DNA from: Hericium rajendrae
Taxonomy: Eukaryota > Basidiomycota > Agaricomycetes > Russulales > Hericiaceae
Reading direction: 5' to 3'
Assembly: GCA_033439255.1 (NCBI GenBank)
Contig: CM065891.1
Coordinates: 1,798,001-1,862,000 of the forward strand
DNA length: 64,000 nt
Part shown: positions 16,201-26,942 of the stretch, in pieces
Position numbering within the stretch: position 1 is the stretch's first letter
Layout of the letters: each line of letters opens with the position of its first letter
The notes under the pieces: generated by a model
The model's database searches: none
What the model saw: only the letters and a program-made list of their open reading frames with translations
What the model was told of the DNA's origin: nothing
Program-made: the position numbers and the translations under genes

Positions 16201-17383
16201 CAAACGGGCGCTGTCAGCATATTATTGGTTCTGGGGTGTGTCGTTCCGGTCATCTGAAGATCGAGCCTGATTTTTGGATTTTATGGGTTGGCTTGCGTCT
16301 GTATCTGCATTTTTTCCTTTCATCACTGTACGTGTCCGCTCTCAGATTCAGCGCGTTCACGGAGAATGTACTCATATGAACTAGGTTTAGCGTTGTTTGG
16401 AAGGCCCATGAAGCCAGAGTCTAGATCGGAGGAAGCCCAATAATCGCATGTGGTCACTTGGCGCCAAAGCTTCCTAGAATCATCCTCATGTCCTCGCTTT
16501 GAACGGTCTCAGACCAACCTAGTTCAAATACTACCGCTGTCTGCTTCTGTAGGCTGAGCCCTATCTCAACTGCATGTGCTATGCGTGATGGTTCGTCCGG
16601 TCGCAGATCGTATGCCAACTTTCCATGGATTTGGCGTGCATCACTTCGCCCTATCTACGCGGACAGCGCACGTCCCAGACCGGCATCTTATCAACATGTC
16701 ACTGGAATCGAGAAGCGGTGGTGGCGCATGACAGGAATGCATGACAAGAACATGATCGCATTTGCCTGCAGGCTTGAGTACGTACAGTGCCGTTCCATAA
16801 CGTCGAAGAGAGCACTGCTTAGCTACTTTCTACAGTGAGCGAAACTTTGAGTTTCCCTGGCTGTTGTCAAGACGCAGAAAGTGGCTAGTCAACGTTCAGA
16901 TGTGGGGCGATCCGACCGAACGACACTTTGGTATCTGACCGACGGTTCAAGAAAGGAACTATTCAAGCATGTACCCGGTGGCCCTATCGGCAAATGAACT
17001 ATCCTGATTTTCGTCAAAGACGCTGAAATTTATTGGCCGTATCTGAGTATCCCTCTGTCGATGCTAGAAACGGTTGTCCTTGGAGTAAACGACCGCATTG
17101 GCTGCGAGGCCCGTGTTCTTAATTCCATGATACCTCACTGCCTTCAGGGCTATCTCGCGCTGTGAACTGCAGCCTCCTTGCCTGTGTGACGGTCCGCGCT
17201 CCGAGGATTTTCAGAACCATGCATTCGCATGCTGGGTCCGCAGTGATGCTTGTTGCATTCATACTACTATCCACATGTCTCCCGGGTTCAGTCACTCACA
17301 ATGTGGGGTACGCAAAAGCAATAGATTTGAATGACATTTTGTATATATGGGAGACCGTCGAATGAACGATCGACCAGCTCTAT
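13217..17383. other. 4.2 kb region with no supported gene
   Basis: Several open frames of 60-160 codons occur on both strands (for example 15393-15878 plus, with overlapping minus frames), but none shows motifs or coherent splicing. A TATAAAGG-like element occurs on the minus strand near 15315, followed by a pyrimidine-rich stretch, without a recognisable gene after it. No transposase or repeat was identified. Confidence 0.5.
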
Positions 17384-18899
17384 CTACTTCAGATCGACGA
17401 GCTTGCACTCTGAGGAAAGAACGTTTCAGTAAAATGAAATATATATAACGCATTAACGCACCAAACGTGAGAGTAGAGTTCGCCGGAATGGGTCCACTCT
17501 TACTGCTTCCGTAGGCCAGTTTCGGCGGAACAATCAGCAAGCGTTCTCCACCGGCCTGCATGCCTGCAATACCCTCATCCCAACCTAACCAAGTTGTAAA
17601 TGAAATGAAGACCACATGCATACCAGATGGGCGCACCTTTGATGACCTCGCCTTTACCCAACTTAAAGGTAAACTGACATCGTGTGCTATCGTTAGCTAA
17701 ATACGACTGACAGCGCGAGAGTACTCACTGGTTTTCCTTTCGTGTTCGAATCGAAGACCTTGCCATTTTGCAGCTTACCGACGTACCTCATGGATACGGC
17801 CTGGCCCTTTTTTGCCTGCGGGCCGGTGCCAACCTTGACATCCTTTATTTTAAGACCACTGGGCAACACCTTCATGTCGCCCTCCGAGGTAGCCTTTTCT
17901 TTCTTTTCCTCTTTCTTTTCCTTCTTCTCCTTCTTGGTGGCACCGTTAGCCTTGGCTTCAGACTTCTCGTCCACCGGGATAGGTGCACCGTTTTCAGCCT
18001 TCAATTTCTTGGCCTTTTTTTGCTGGGACTTGGAGAGCTTCTCCGAGGGTTCGCCAGTCTCCATTGCAACGTCCGACCCACGTGGGCGCTTGAGGGATTT
18101 CGATGGGGCCTCCTCAATCTCCTCGAAGCGGCTGAAATTGAATGAATATTAAACACCAATGCCAGGCGTTGGGAAGGGAAAAATCTCGCCTTGCATCGGC
18201 ATCGCTGGGTACGTCAAGCTCAGCCATGTCAACCTCGACATCCGAACTGACATCGCGAAGGTCAAAATCATCTTCCTCTCCCTCCGATTCGTCGTTGAAC
18301 GGCACATTGTCGGGCGCTTGGTCTGACGGCGAAAGTGATGAGTGGATCGATTTAGAGACAACGAGCTTCAATGAGCTCCAAAGACATACCAATATAGTTT
18401 CCTGTCAAGTAGACAGTACTGTAGCGAGATTAGACGTGAATGTCCCGGCAGAGTCCATGGAACCTTACTTTTTTCCAACAGCCTCGAATAGGAACTCTTC
18501 CTCCTCTTCCAGAACCACATTCACAACAGATTGCTCAATCTGAGACGAGGTGAACAGCATATCAATATTGAAGTCAACGCGTGCATGACTTTTGTAGAAA
18601 TACGTACTTTTCCAGGAATCAAGGAGCCTAGAACCGTAGTCTCCAGAGCGCCCTGAGCCTCTTCCGCCTCATCGTCATCAACGTTGACAGGCTTATTGTA
18701 GTGAAGCTTCACGGTTGTCCTGCCGCTCTCGTCCTGGAGCTCGTCACCCAGGGCTACGTTCGTGATTCGGACATCCGCCTGCGGCGTGAAGGCTTGCGGC
18801 TCGCCAGGAGTAACGGCAAGACTCCTACACAACCTATGAGATGTCTGCTACGCGAAAAAGACGTCGAGGAACGCACCAAACTGCAACAGCAACGACCAT
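17384..18899 (-). CDS. Nucleolar-type FKBP peptidyl-prolyl cis-trans isomerase (FPR3/FPR4/FKBP39-like)
   Basis: Nine exons (18899-18877, 18824-18608, 18539-18469, 18418-18390, 18322-18190, 18131-17729, 17673-17637, 17584-17462, 17409-17384) encode 353 residues. The N-terminal nucleoplasmin-like domain begins [12 protein letters not shown] and contains [26 protein letters not shown] and TVYLTGNYI. An acidic tract follows ([11 protein letters not shown]), then a Lys-rich tract ([14 protein letters not shown]). The C-terminal FKBP domain has [57 protein letters not shown] and LAYG. Homologues act in the nucleolus as histone chaperones and proline isomerases on histone tails. The intron at 18132-18189 needs a GC donor to give the conserved ASRFEE junction. 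Confidence 0.93.
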
Positions 18900-19044
18900 T
18901 TTTTGAGGGAGAGGGAAAAAACACGGTTTTGCGGAAAAGGCTTTGATCGAGACAGACGCGTTCAGGGAACTTTGACCGAAGGCCGCGTAGTAATTCAAAC
19001 TCCGCTCCAAGTGCCCTTTACTCTGCTCATCACCGTCATTCACG
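18900..19044. promoter_or_regulatory. 145-bp bidirectional promoter between FKBP and ARPC4
   Basis: The start codons of two head-to-head genes are only 145 bases apart, so both 5' UTRs and core promoters must fit or overlap here. No TATA box is evident on either strand. Confidence 0.6.
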
Positions 19045-19885
19045 ATGGTGCGCACCTTCTCAACGTTGCATCGTCGAGCAAGGCTTATTTGAATATTATT
19101 CTCACAGTCCAATGTCCTGAGACCCTATCTTGCTGCTGTCCGATCAACGCTGACTGCGGCGCTGACGCTGGAGAACTTCTCTTCCCAGGTACTTACGCCC
19201 CGAAGCTACATCTGATCATATTCCTCATGGTCTATCTGTAGGTCGTTGAGCGTCACAACAAGCCTGAGGTTGAAGTTCGGTACGTACTTCGTTTCATTGC
19301 CAATGTCTCTAATTCCTCAGTCTGTAGTGGTTCTAAGGAGGTTCTCCTCAATCCTTTGATCATCTCGCGTAATGAGAATGAGCGCGTACTCATCGAGTCA
19401 TCTGTCAACTCAATCCGGTTGAGTATCAAGATCAAGCAAGCGGACGAGATTGAGCGTATTTTATGCCACAAATTCACTCGATTCATGATGCAGCGGGCTG
19501 AAAACTTTATCGTGCTCCGGCGGAAACCTGTGAAGGTGAGTTGTGCATCTGGTGCACAAGGCCGAAGAGTGGCTAATGGTTCTCGTTCCTTGTCACAGGG
19601 CTACGACATCTCATTCCTTATCACCAACTTCCAGACTGAGACGATGCTGAAGCACAAGATCGTTGATTTCATCATCCAGTACGTGTCTCCATACGGCTGT
19701 TCCTAGCCTTCACTGAGTGAATCTGTTCTGCAAGGTTCATGGAAGACGTAGATAGGGAGATCAGCGAGATGAAACTGAGTCTCAATGCTCGCGCACGTAC
19801 CGTCGCAGAGTCTTACCTGATTGCAGTAAGTAACCTACTACGTCTGTCATACTGTTATTTACCCGCATCACAGTTTGGTTCATAA
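19045..19885 (+). CDS. ARC19: Arp2/3 complex 20 kDa subunit (ARPC4)
   Basis: Seven exons: 19045-19047, 19108-19188, 19242-19279, 19328-19535, 19599-19678, 19735-19825 and 19874-19885, giving 170 residues, the normal length of ARPC4. The first coding exon is the ATG alone; the second begins [19 protein letters not shown]. Family motifs follow: [77 protein letters not shown] and [14 protein letters not shown]. The protein is a core subunit of the actin-nucleating Arp2/3 complex at endocytic patches. The last exon is 12 nt (FGS-stop). Confidence 0.95.
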
Positions 19886-20321
19886 GGACGAGGGGCTGTA
19901 TCCAACGCAGCATTGTACAGTAACACAGGCTAATGGCCAATACCCCTACACAAAGTAAAGTATGGAAATAGCAGTGAAAATGACATGGCCGAGTGATATG
20001 CAGCTGGAAAAGCCTGTGCAAGTTCAAGTTCTTGACTATTTGCCAACATGGCCATGTTTTTATTTCATCGGTGGACTCGCGGGGTCCTTCAGTTAATTGA
20101 TTGCGATCAGACTTATCGACGTATCTACGAGATTCAACATGTACGATTTAAGGCTGCCGAGGGTCGAGAGCTTAGGGGGAGTGACCGTGACATTCACGTC
20201 GTGTCACGCATCCAAACAGTCGACAACGACGCGCGCATGTCTCTTTGTTACCGCGTATAACCGTCTGCGCCTCCTTGACTTCTCCTCTCACTGCACTGTC
20301 GCTCTCTCGTATATCTCAACG
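19886..20321. other. Intergenic between ARPC4 and NSE4
   Basis: About 440 bases holding the ARPC4 3' flank and the NSE4 5' flank. A plus-strand frame opens at 20097 and runs into the NSE4 ATG, but upstream codons show no similarity to the family. Confidence 0.5.
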
Positions 20322-21600
20322 ATGGTAGGCTCTGACGTTGAGATGGGAAGCCCCAGGAAAGGCGGTTTCGACGCAGACCAAGATCCTGAGGAAAAGCGAC
20401 AGGTCCGAAAAGGATACCGCGTTTTAGTCCCGACTGGTATGTGTGCCTCTCAGAGATGGTTTCATATGCTCACTAGCCACGCAGGCAATACAAACGACTA
20501 TACTGCGCAGCAGCTTATAGACAGAATTCATGCTGCAAACGAATTGTTCGAGAAAGGCATGCTCATTCATGTATCTCTCGCGTTCCACCTTTTGACAACG
20601 ACTTTGTTATTTTGCCAGTCTACCAGCCGCAGGAGGCGATCCTAGACTCGAACCTCCTTCTTGATGCTACGACTCATGCAGCTGCCAAAGCGCGTGCTAT
20701 GAAATCCGGATCAGGAGCGTTTGATGTCGACGACTTCATATCAAAGCTGATCACCTTCATGGGCGGCAGAAGGGGCTCAGGTAACTTATCAGAAGGCTCC
20801 GACGTGGAAGATGGTGACGTCGATATACCTTTGGATTGGGAGAAAATCGGAAGGAAGGCATTGGCAAAGAGCAGACGTGTTCCCGCTATGGATTTCATGT
20901 TCGTTCCCTATACGTCTCACGCTTTCAGATTTGCTCACTTACTGTCAAAAGGCTGGGACCTCTTTCTCTTGAACAGAAGAAGCGCAACGCGACCAAGCGT
21001 GCCAAGTTAGAGAAGAACAAGGCAGACGAAACTAAACCTCAAGAACTTAAAGAGGAGGATCTTGAACGTTCCGAGAACGAAACGTCCAAGAACGTAGTTA
21101 CAGTGCGTGATCAATCTTTTCCTGCGTTGCGTTCACCCTCACCCTATCGTCTCAGATACGGAAAATGTTGGAAGAACAAGGCGCAGTGAACCTTTTCAAG
21201 TTCATCATCAATCCGAACGATTTTGCACAGTCGGTAGAGAACATGTTCTATCTGTCTTTTCTCATACGAGATGGTCAATGTGCCGTTGACCTCGAAACTG
21301 GAGAGCCGATGATATGTACGCTATGCATCGATTCAATGCAACAACTGCTCATTCCTTTCTGTAGACATCTGCGAGCAACCGAATGATAATGATTATCAGG
21401 AAGGGTTAAAAAAGCAACAGATGGTTCTGGAGTTTGACATGGAGACTTGGAAGGTATGTGTCTGCAGTCCGCGGTCCTGTGAAACTAGATATTTACGATT
21501 TGCGAAGACTGCCATAGAGGTATTCAACATCACCGAACCCATCATCCCTCAACGTCCAAGATCGCAGGAGACGAGGAACTCCGGAAAGTGGTACGCGTGA
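20322..21600 (+). CDS. NSE4: Non-structural maintenance of chromosomes element 4 (SMC5/6 complex kleisin)
   Basis: Seven exons (20322-20436, 20485-20556, 20619-20898, 20952-21102, 21156-21315, 21365-21453, 21508-21600) give 319 residues. Diagnostic segments are RQVRKGYRVL near the N-terminus, the kleisin helix NELFEKVYQPQEAILDSN, the SGAFDVDDFISKLITFMGG motif, DWEKIGRKALAKSRRVP, MDFMLGPLSLEQKKR, and the C-terminal winged-helix part VNLFKFIINPNDFAQSVENM, FLIRDGQCAV. NSE4 bridges the SMC5 and SMC6 heads in DNA repair and replication restart. The second intron (20557-20618) starts with GC, the only option found that keeps the frame. Confidence 0.93.
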
Positions 21601-21938
21601 TGCGCATCTATGCATCCCCAGACCTTGTTACCTCGACCCCATATTGTATCTTCTTGACTACCGCAGTGTACGCTCGCTTGTTATTTATACCATGACTTAT
21701 GTCCATACTGCAGCTTTTTACTATTATCATACTTGCATGACTATGCGTACATCTCTTATTTGCCGCAACCAACGTGCATCCTTGATATTTTCAGTCTCCA
21801 TGCGTGCCACATACATCTCCAGGACGAGGATAAAAGTTATATGGAAGAGGTACCTATTCATGACGGCTGATGCGACTCAGATATTGGAGATAGTGGCGGG
21901 CTTCGTTTGAAGCGATTCGTCGATGATTGAACATGGAT
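21601..21938. other. 3' flanks between convergent NSE4 and GH17 copy A
   Basis: About 340 bases, AT-rich, between two stop codons on opposite strands. No gene is seen; the open frame at 21644-21910 has no supporting motif. Confidence 0.5.
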
Positions 21939-23419
21939 TCAGCAAGATGTCTTGGGTTTGAAGGGAAACTTCAATTGCCCAGAGTCGTCGTGGATGCCGT
22001 ATCCAGGTTCTTGATCGTCAGAGTATATGTGGGCAAACCACCCGACCCCGCCTCCGGGGACTTTCTTTAGATCAGTACAGTGATTGTCAAGGAGAGTGTA
22101 ATATGCCTGCGATGCCGGTTATTGAATCTCAATCAGTCTTCATACGTGAGAGACTCACCCGTTCATTCTTGACATCCGCGACAGCAGCTGCGCTATTGGG
22201 CTGAACTCCGGAATACGTCACAGAGGGCCAACCGTTCTAACATCGACCGAGGTCAGCATGTGTCTCGAGGGGAAACTAATCCACATACCTCGTCAAAGAA
22301 CAGCTTCTTTCCCTTCCCGTGTGTGACAAACCAGTTCAGGTCTCGCTCAACTATTGGCCATGCCTTGTTTGCTGGAGAACAGATGGTTGATCAAAGGTCT
22401 CGGCTGAATCCGACAATAATACGTACCAGTCGACGCGTCTTGTGCGAAGAAAGGTAGCATATGGATGTTGATAAAGTCTTGGGCATCCAGCACATCTTGG
22501 GCCCCATCATTCTTCTGGTATCCGTACGCCATCTCGCTCACAGTCACTGGGATGTTCAGGCTTGAGAGATTGGCTTTCGCTGCTTTCACTTGCGTCGTGA
22601 GGCTCCCAGGACTTAAGACGCCGTCAAATAAAGGCTCCGATCCGAATTGAACGCCCCGCGTTACAAACTTGGCCTTCGGATTGTTGTGCAGCGATGCAAA
22701 GAGAGAATCGCGTCTCTGTTTCCAAATACTAGAGCCATCGAAGCCGAACTGAAGGACCATCAGTCATGAGGCCAGCGTCGCAGAGGAGGACCACTGACCC
22801 AGACCAGAGCGTGTACACCGAGGGAGTTGTCCCAAGCTGCCTCCACGATGTCGTCGCTATATTGCAGTGAACGCCATCAGTCATGACCAGACCACAGCAG
22901 CGACAGAATCAACATACTAGAAGCCCTTGCGATCACAGGCACCGTAAAGCCTAACATAGCGGGATATAAAGTTATTTCGGATGTCCTTAAATTCTTTCTG
23001 AAGCTGCTGTGGACTTTGGCCTGTATTAAACGCTGGGTAAGACATGGCATCCGAAAGATAAGTGTAAAGGCCGCACATGCAGTGACCTCATAGCTGAAGC
23101 CGACAAAGGCATATTCATCATCCATGTTACACCACCAATGCTTATTGTCGCTCGGGGGTGATGATGGCATCTTGAAATTCAAGGCGGGGAAGCAGGATTT
23201 GCTCGAGCTCGAAGGCTGCACTGAGTTGGGGTCGGGGGAAGGGCTTGCGAGGATACTGAGTGTCGTGGTAGTTGAAACAATCGGTGTGCTAATTAAGAAA
23301 GAAGAATTGGAAGATTGTCCTTCCACGTCAGTATTACAAGTCGGCAATGCGAAGGAAGTTTCGACCCAAACCAAGGACAGCAGCGATGAAGCCAGTACAC
23401 CGCGGAGGAGGCGAACCAT
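21939..23419 (-). CDS. Secreted GH17-like beta-1,3-glucan hydrolase, copy A
   Basis: Seven exons (23419-23077, 23020-22918, 22856-22799, 22748-22427, 22371-22289, 22236-22159, 22106-21939) give 384 residues. A signal peptide (LLRGVLASSLLSLVWVETSFA) is followed by a Ser/Thr/Pro-rich stretch and then the catalytic domain: EYAFVGFSYEVTAC, FISRYVRLYGACDRKGFYDD, LGVHALVWFGFDG, FVTRGVQFGSEPL, IPVTVSEMAYGY and FFDENGWPSV. ENGWPS resembles the GH17 nucleophile signature (E-x-GWPS), and the E in VTVSE is a candidate acid/base. Members of this family act on cell-wall beta-1,3-glucan. TATAAAA on the minus strand at 23471-23477 is about 50 bases before the start. It forms a tandem pair with the gene at 24771-26161. 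Confidence 0.88.
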
Positions 23420-23470
23420 GATGAAAAATGGAACAGATAAGGTTTTGAGAGCACCCAGACGTACATGGAG

Positions 23471-23477
23471 TTTTATA
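23471..23477 (-). promoter_or_regulatory. TATA box of GH17 copy A
   Basis: TATAAAA on the minus strand, about 52 bases upstream of the ATG at 23419. Copy B has a comparable element at a similar distance. Confidence 0.55.
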
Positions 23478-24770
23478 CATAGACTCAAGCTGTTCAGTGA
23501 AATACCACGGTGAGAAGACAAGGATATGGCAAACCGTCCTAGACGCCAAGATCAAAATGACACAAAGCCGGCAGCGGAAGACGGGTTTTGATAGTGAGCA
23601 TCTGGCTTGTATTGCGCAAAAACTGGCCTGTTCGACCCACTTTCGGGGCGATTAAACTTCTCTGCCTGACAAACCTTTGCGATAGAACATGGAGACAGTA
23701 TGTAGTCGAACAATCGTTGTCCAAGCAAGGCGGAGGACACCTGGTTTGGATTTTGAAAGCCAGCTCGGCATTTGCCGTTCTGTACTTATCCGAAGGCTCC
23801 ATGCTTCCTGACGACGGTACTTACTCTCTGGCCAGACACTGTCCAGACCGTCACTGCAGCAAGCAAGGAAAATTCTATGCAGGTTTGTGGTTTATTCCCT
23901 CACTGAACGTAAAAGCAGCTGATCATACACTCCCGCACTCTCCCGCGGACACCTTTCGGAACCGCATTCGCGCATCTGAAGGGTTATTGAGACTTATCCA
24001 TGCCATAAACGCGACTCGACAGAACGCTGGTGAATATCAAATTAGGAATTCGTCAAAACGAGCCAATCTAATGGCGCATTTCAGACTACATCCGTCGTCT
24101 TTCTTTTGCCATTAGCCCAACACCCGTGCCCACGTCGCCCCGATAGGCATAAGCGTACTACTATTACTTATGCCGTCCCTCGCTCCATAGCTCGAGGCTC
24201 GGGGCTGGCCTTCCAGGTCCTGAAAGCTTCAATGACAGACAGCTCGAGGTAAGTTGTACTCATGATGTACCGGATACGCCGCATGAAGCCAGTGCTCCAA
24301 GTCCCGTTCCTGGGGCCTCACCGGCCTCACCCTCGAAACTAGCTGGTGACTCTCAATTGGCTGTCTCTCTTGTTCGTTCAACGTCCGCGGGGCGACGATG
24401 TGGCTATTCGAGTATGCGAATTGCGTCTTGGTGGTGGTTGAAAGTTATTTGGGAGACCGGTGGGTGCAGCTTAGACGGGCCGTCCCGCCCGGACTTATCG
24501 CGGATCTTGCGATGATCTCAATCGAAATGAGAAGCAAAAACATAGTCCGGGAGCTGCTAGAGAAAATCAGAACTCTTGACGTACCATCGTTTAATTTGAG
24601 AGTTCTCAACGCGATGGGAGACTGAGTTCTTATTCAGACTAGACACAGGTAGTGTAACAATGTTGCTGGCTGAAGACACCCCCGGCTAAATAATACATTA
24701 TGGATACATGCCTCATCATACACCATCGCGACTTTCACTTCTTTGAGATAAGTACGCTGCATGAGCCCAC
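23478..24770. other. Spacer between the tandem GH17-like genes
   Basis: About 1.3 kb. A plus-strand frame of 175 codons (23588-24115) is open, but it has no recognisable motif and no neighbouring exons; I treat it as chance. Nothing else is supported. Confidence 0.45.
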
Positions 24771-26161
24771 TTAGCACGCCGTCCTTGGCTTGAATGGGAA
24801 TTTCAGCTGTCCAGCGCTGTTGTAGATACCATAGCCGGGCTCTTGGTTGTCCGAGTAAATGTGCGCAAACCAACTGATGCCACCACCGGTGACTGCTTTC
24901 AAGTCTTCGCAGTGTTCATCGAGCAGAGTATAGTACGCCTATGCGGGACCGTGATCAGAAGCAAAATAGCACTGCGAGCAGACATTGCTTACATGCTCAT
25001 TCGGAATATTAGCGACCGCGTTCGGGCTGTTGGGTTGGACGCTAGGCGATGTCACTGATGGCCAGCCATTCTAGCATCAAGCGCGTTAGGATTTGTCGGC
25101 ATAACCAGGAAAGACAGTACATACCTCGTCGAACCACATCTTCTTGCCTTTGCCGTGTTGTATGAACCAGTTAAGATCATTCTCGACCAGAGGCCACGCT
25201 TGGTCACCTAGGACCAGTTGATTTCAGCCTATGCTATCAAGCAGTAAACCACGTTACGACTTACCGGTTGAAGCGTCCTGGGAGAAGAATGGCAGCATGT
25301 GGATATTGATGAAGTCCAATGCATCTAGGACATTCTGCGCTCCGCCGCGCTCCTGATACCCGTAAACGAGTTCGCTGACGGTGACCGGAATGTTCAGACT
25401 AGATAAGTTGGCCTTTGCAGCGATCACTTGTGCTGCCAAATCGTTGGGGCTAAGGACGTTATCATAGAGAGGTTCTGATCCAAATTGAACACCGCGGGTC
25501 ACGAATTTCGCCTTGGGGTTGGAATGGAGGGTAGCAAAAAGGGTGTCTCGACGGCCTATCCATTGGTTTGTGCCATCAAAGCCGAACTGATGCGTATGAG
25601 CCGACGTAGGCAGTGAGCGAGGAATCCGTAAGACTAACCCAGATCAGGGCGTGGACGCCTAGCGTGTTGTCCCAGGCAGCAGTCACTATGTCATCACTGT
25701 TTCTGTGTCAGTCGCCGAGACACTAACGTGATACCAAAAATCACTTACTAGAACCCTTTACGATCGCAGAAACCATACAAACGAACAAACCGAGAATTGA
25801 AATTGGTGCGCATGTCTTTGAATTCCTTCTGCAACTGGGATAGACTCTGGCCTACCACAGGCATTAGACCTATGTCCAGATAAATTTGGAATTGAAGTCT
25901 CGACTCACAGGCCGTAACTTCATAGCTAAAACCAACGAAAGCATATTCGTTCCTGGGATCGCACCACCACTGATTGTTGTTGGCGGGCGGGCTCGACGGC
26001 ATTTGGTACCCAACTGCTGGGAAGCATGTTCCTGCTCTAGCCTCGATAGAGGATGATTCTTCCCTTCCTACGAGATCTGAGGGTGGAGACGGAAGTGCAC
26101 CGACGAGCCTGAGGGAAAGCAGAAAAGCTGAGATCAGGGAACCGCGAAGACAGAAAATCAT
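24771..26161 (-). CDS. Secreted GH17-like beta-1,3-glucan hydrolase, copy B
   Basis: Seven exons (26161-25909, 25851-25749, 25696-25639, 25586-25265, 25207-25125, 25070-24993, 24938-24771) give 354 residues. Exons 2-7 have the same lengths as those of copy A (103, 58, 322, 83, 78, 168 nt). The protein has a signal peptide (GSLISAFLLSLRLVGALP), then NEYAFVGFSYEVTAC, FVRLYGFCDRKGF, LGVHALIWFGFDG, IPVTVSELVYGY, WFDENGWPSV and GYGIYNSAGQLKFPFKP. The 30-residue difference in length lies in the low-complexity linker after the signal peptide, which is longer in copy A. Both copies keep the candidate catalytic glutamates. The intron between FDE and NGWPS splits the nucleophile motif in both. Confidence 0.88.
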
Positions 26162-26201
26162 GATTGGAGGGTGGCGAAGTCGTGGACTAATACGCGAGCC
26201 T

Positions 26202-26209
26202 CTATATAC
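26202..26209 (-). promoter_or_regulatory. TATA box of GH17 copy B
   Basis: TATATAGA on the minus strand, about 41 bases upstream of the ATG at 26161. Confidence 0.5.
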
Positions 26210-26942
26210 AGGCAATGCATTCGGTGGAGTGCCGAATTAGCCTTGAGGATTTCCCTGCCGGACAGGAACAGCCTCAAAACCACTGGCGTTCTATCTCACA
26301 AGACCTGCCAACAATTAGCTCACGGGCGTCGATTTGGGCACCAGATAAGCCATTCGCCGCACCCGGATGACCCAGGGAACGTAGGAAGCAGAGGAGCAGC
26401 ATGTATTTCGTTGCGATGCCCATATGCTCGTAGCTCTAGATCCATGACACTTCGCATCGCGCGTGAGCAACAGGTGGCCTGAGCGTGACGAAGGAGCACG
26501 GTTCAGGGCATGCGACACGTGAGAGACATCCAAAATGCCTGGGAGGACTAGAATCTGGCGGACTCGGTGAATGAAACAGAGCTTTTGGCGACGTGCCACG
26601 GTGCCGATAGGACGTCGAAGAACGGCGAACGAAGTCATCGGACTTCCGTATCTTGGCGAGATCGCAGTCTGAGCGGCTCCGAGACCATATGCGGCAACTC
26701 GGCGCATGTTGCATCGACAGCTGCAAGGAACTGACTTGCTGGCATCTTCTCACTTGCTCGTCGAATCTACGTGTGCATCCATATCAGACACATCTGGGCT
26801 AGATGGAGAAAGGTATCATTATTGGTATACTTATGGTTTCACCTTACATGACCAGAACTGCCGGTCAGGAAGCCACTACAGAGGAAGTTTGAGCATTTCG
26901 CAGAGTCCGAATAGATACGGCAAATAGTGTATAGATAGATGC
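26210..26942. other. Intergenic, no gene seen
   Basis: About 730 bases between the GH17 copy B promoter and the 3' end of the gelsolin-type gene. Overlapping open frames on both strands lack motifs. Confidence 0.5.

Noticed and set aside
23588-24115. 175-codon plus frame between the GH17-like genes
   Set aside because: Isolated, no similarity that I recognise, and amino-acid composition looks like non-coding sequence.
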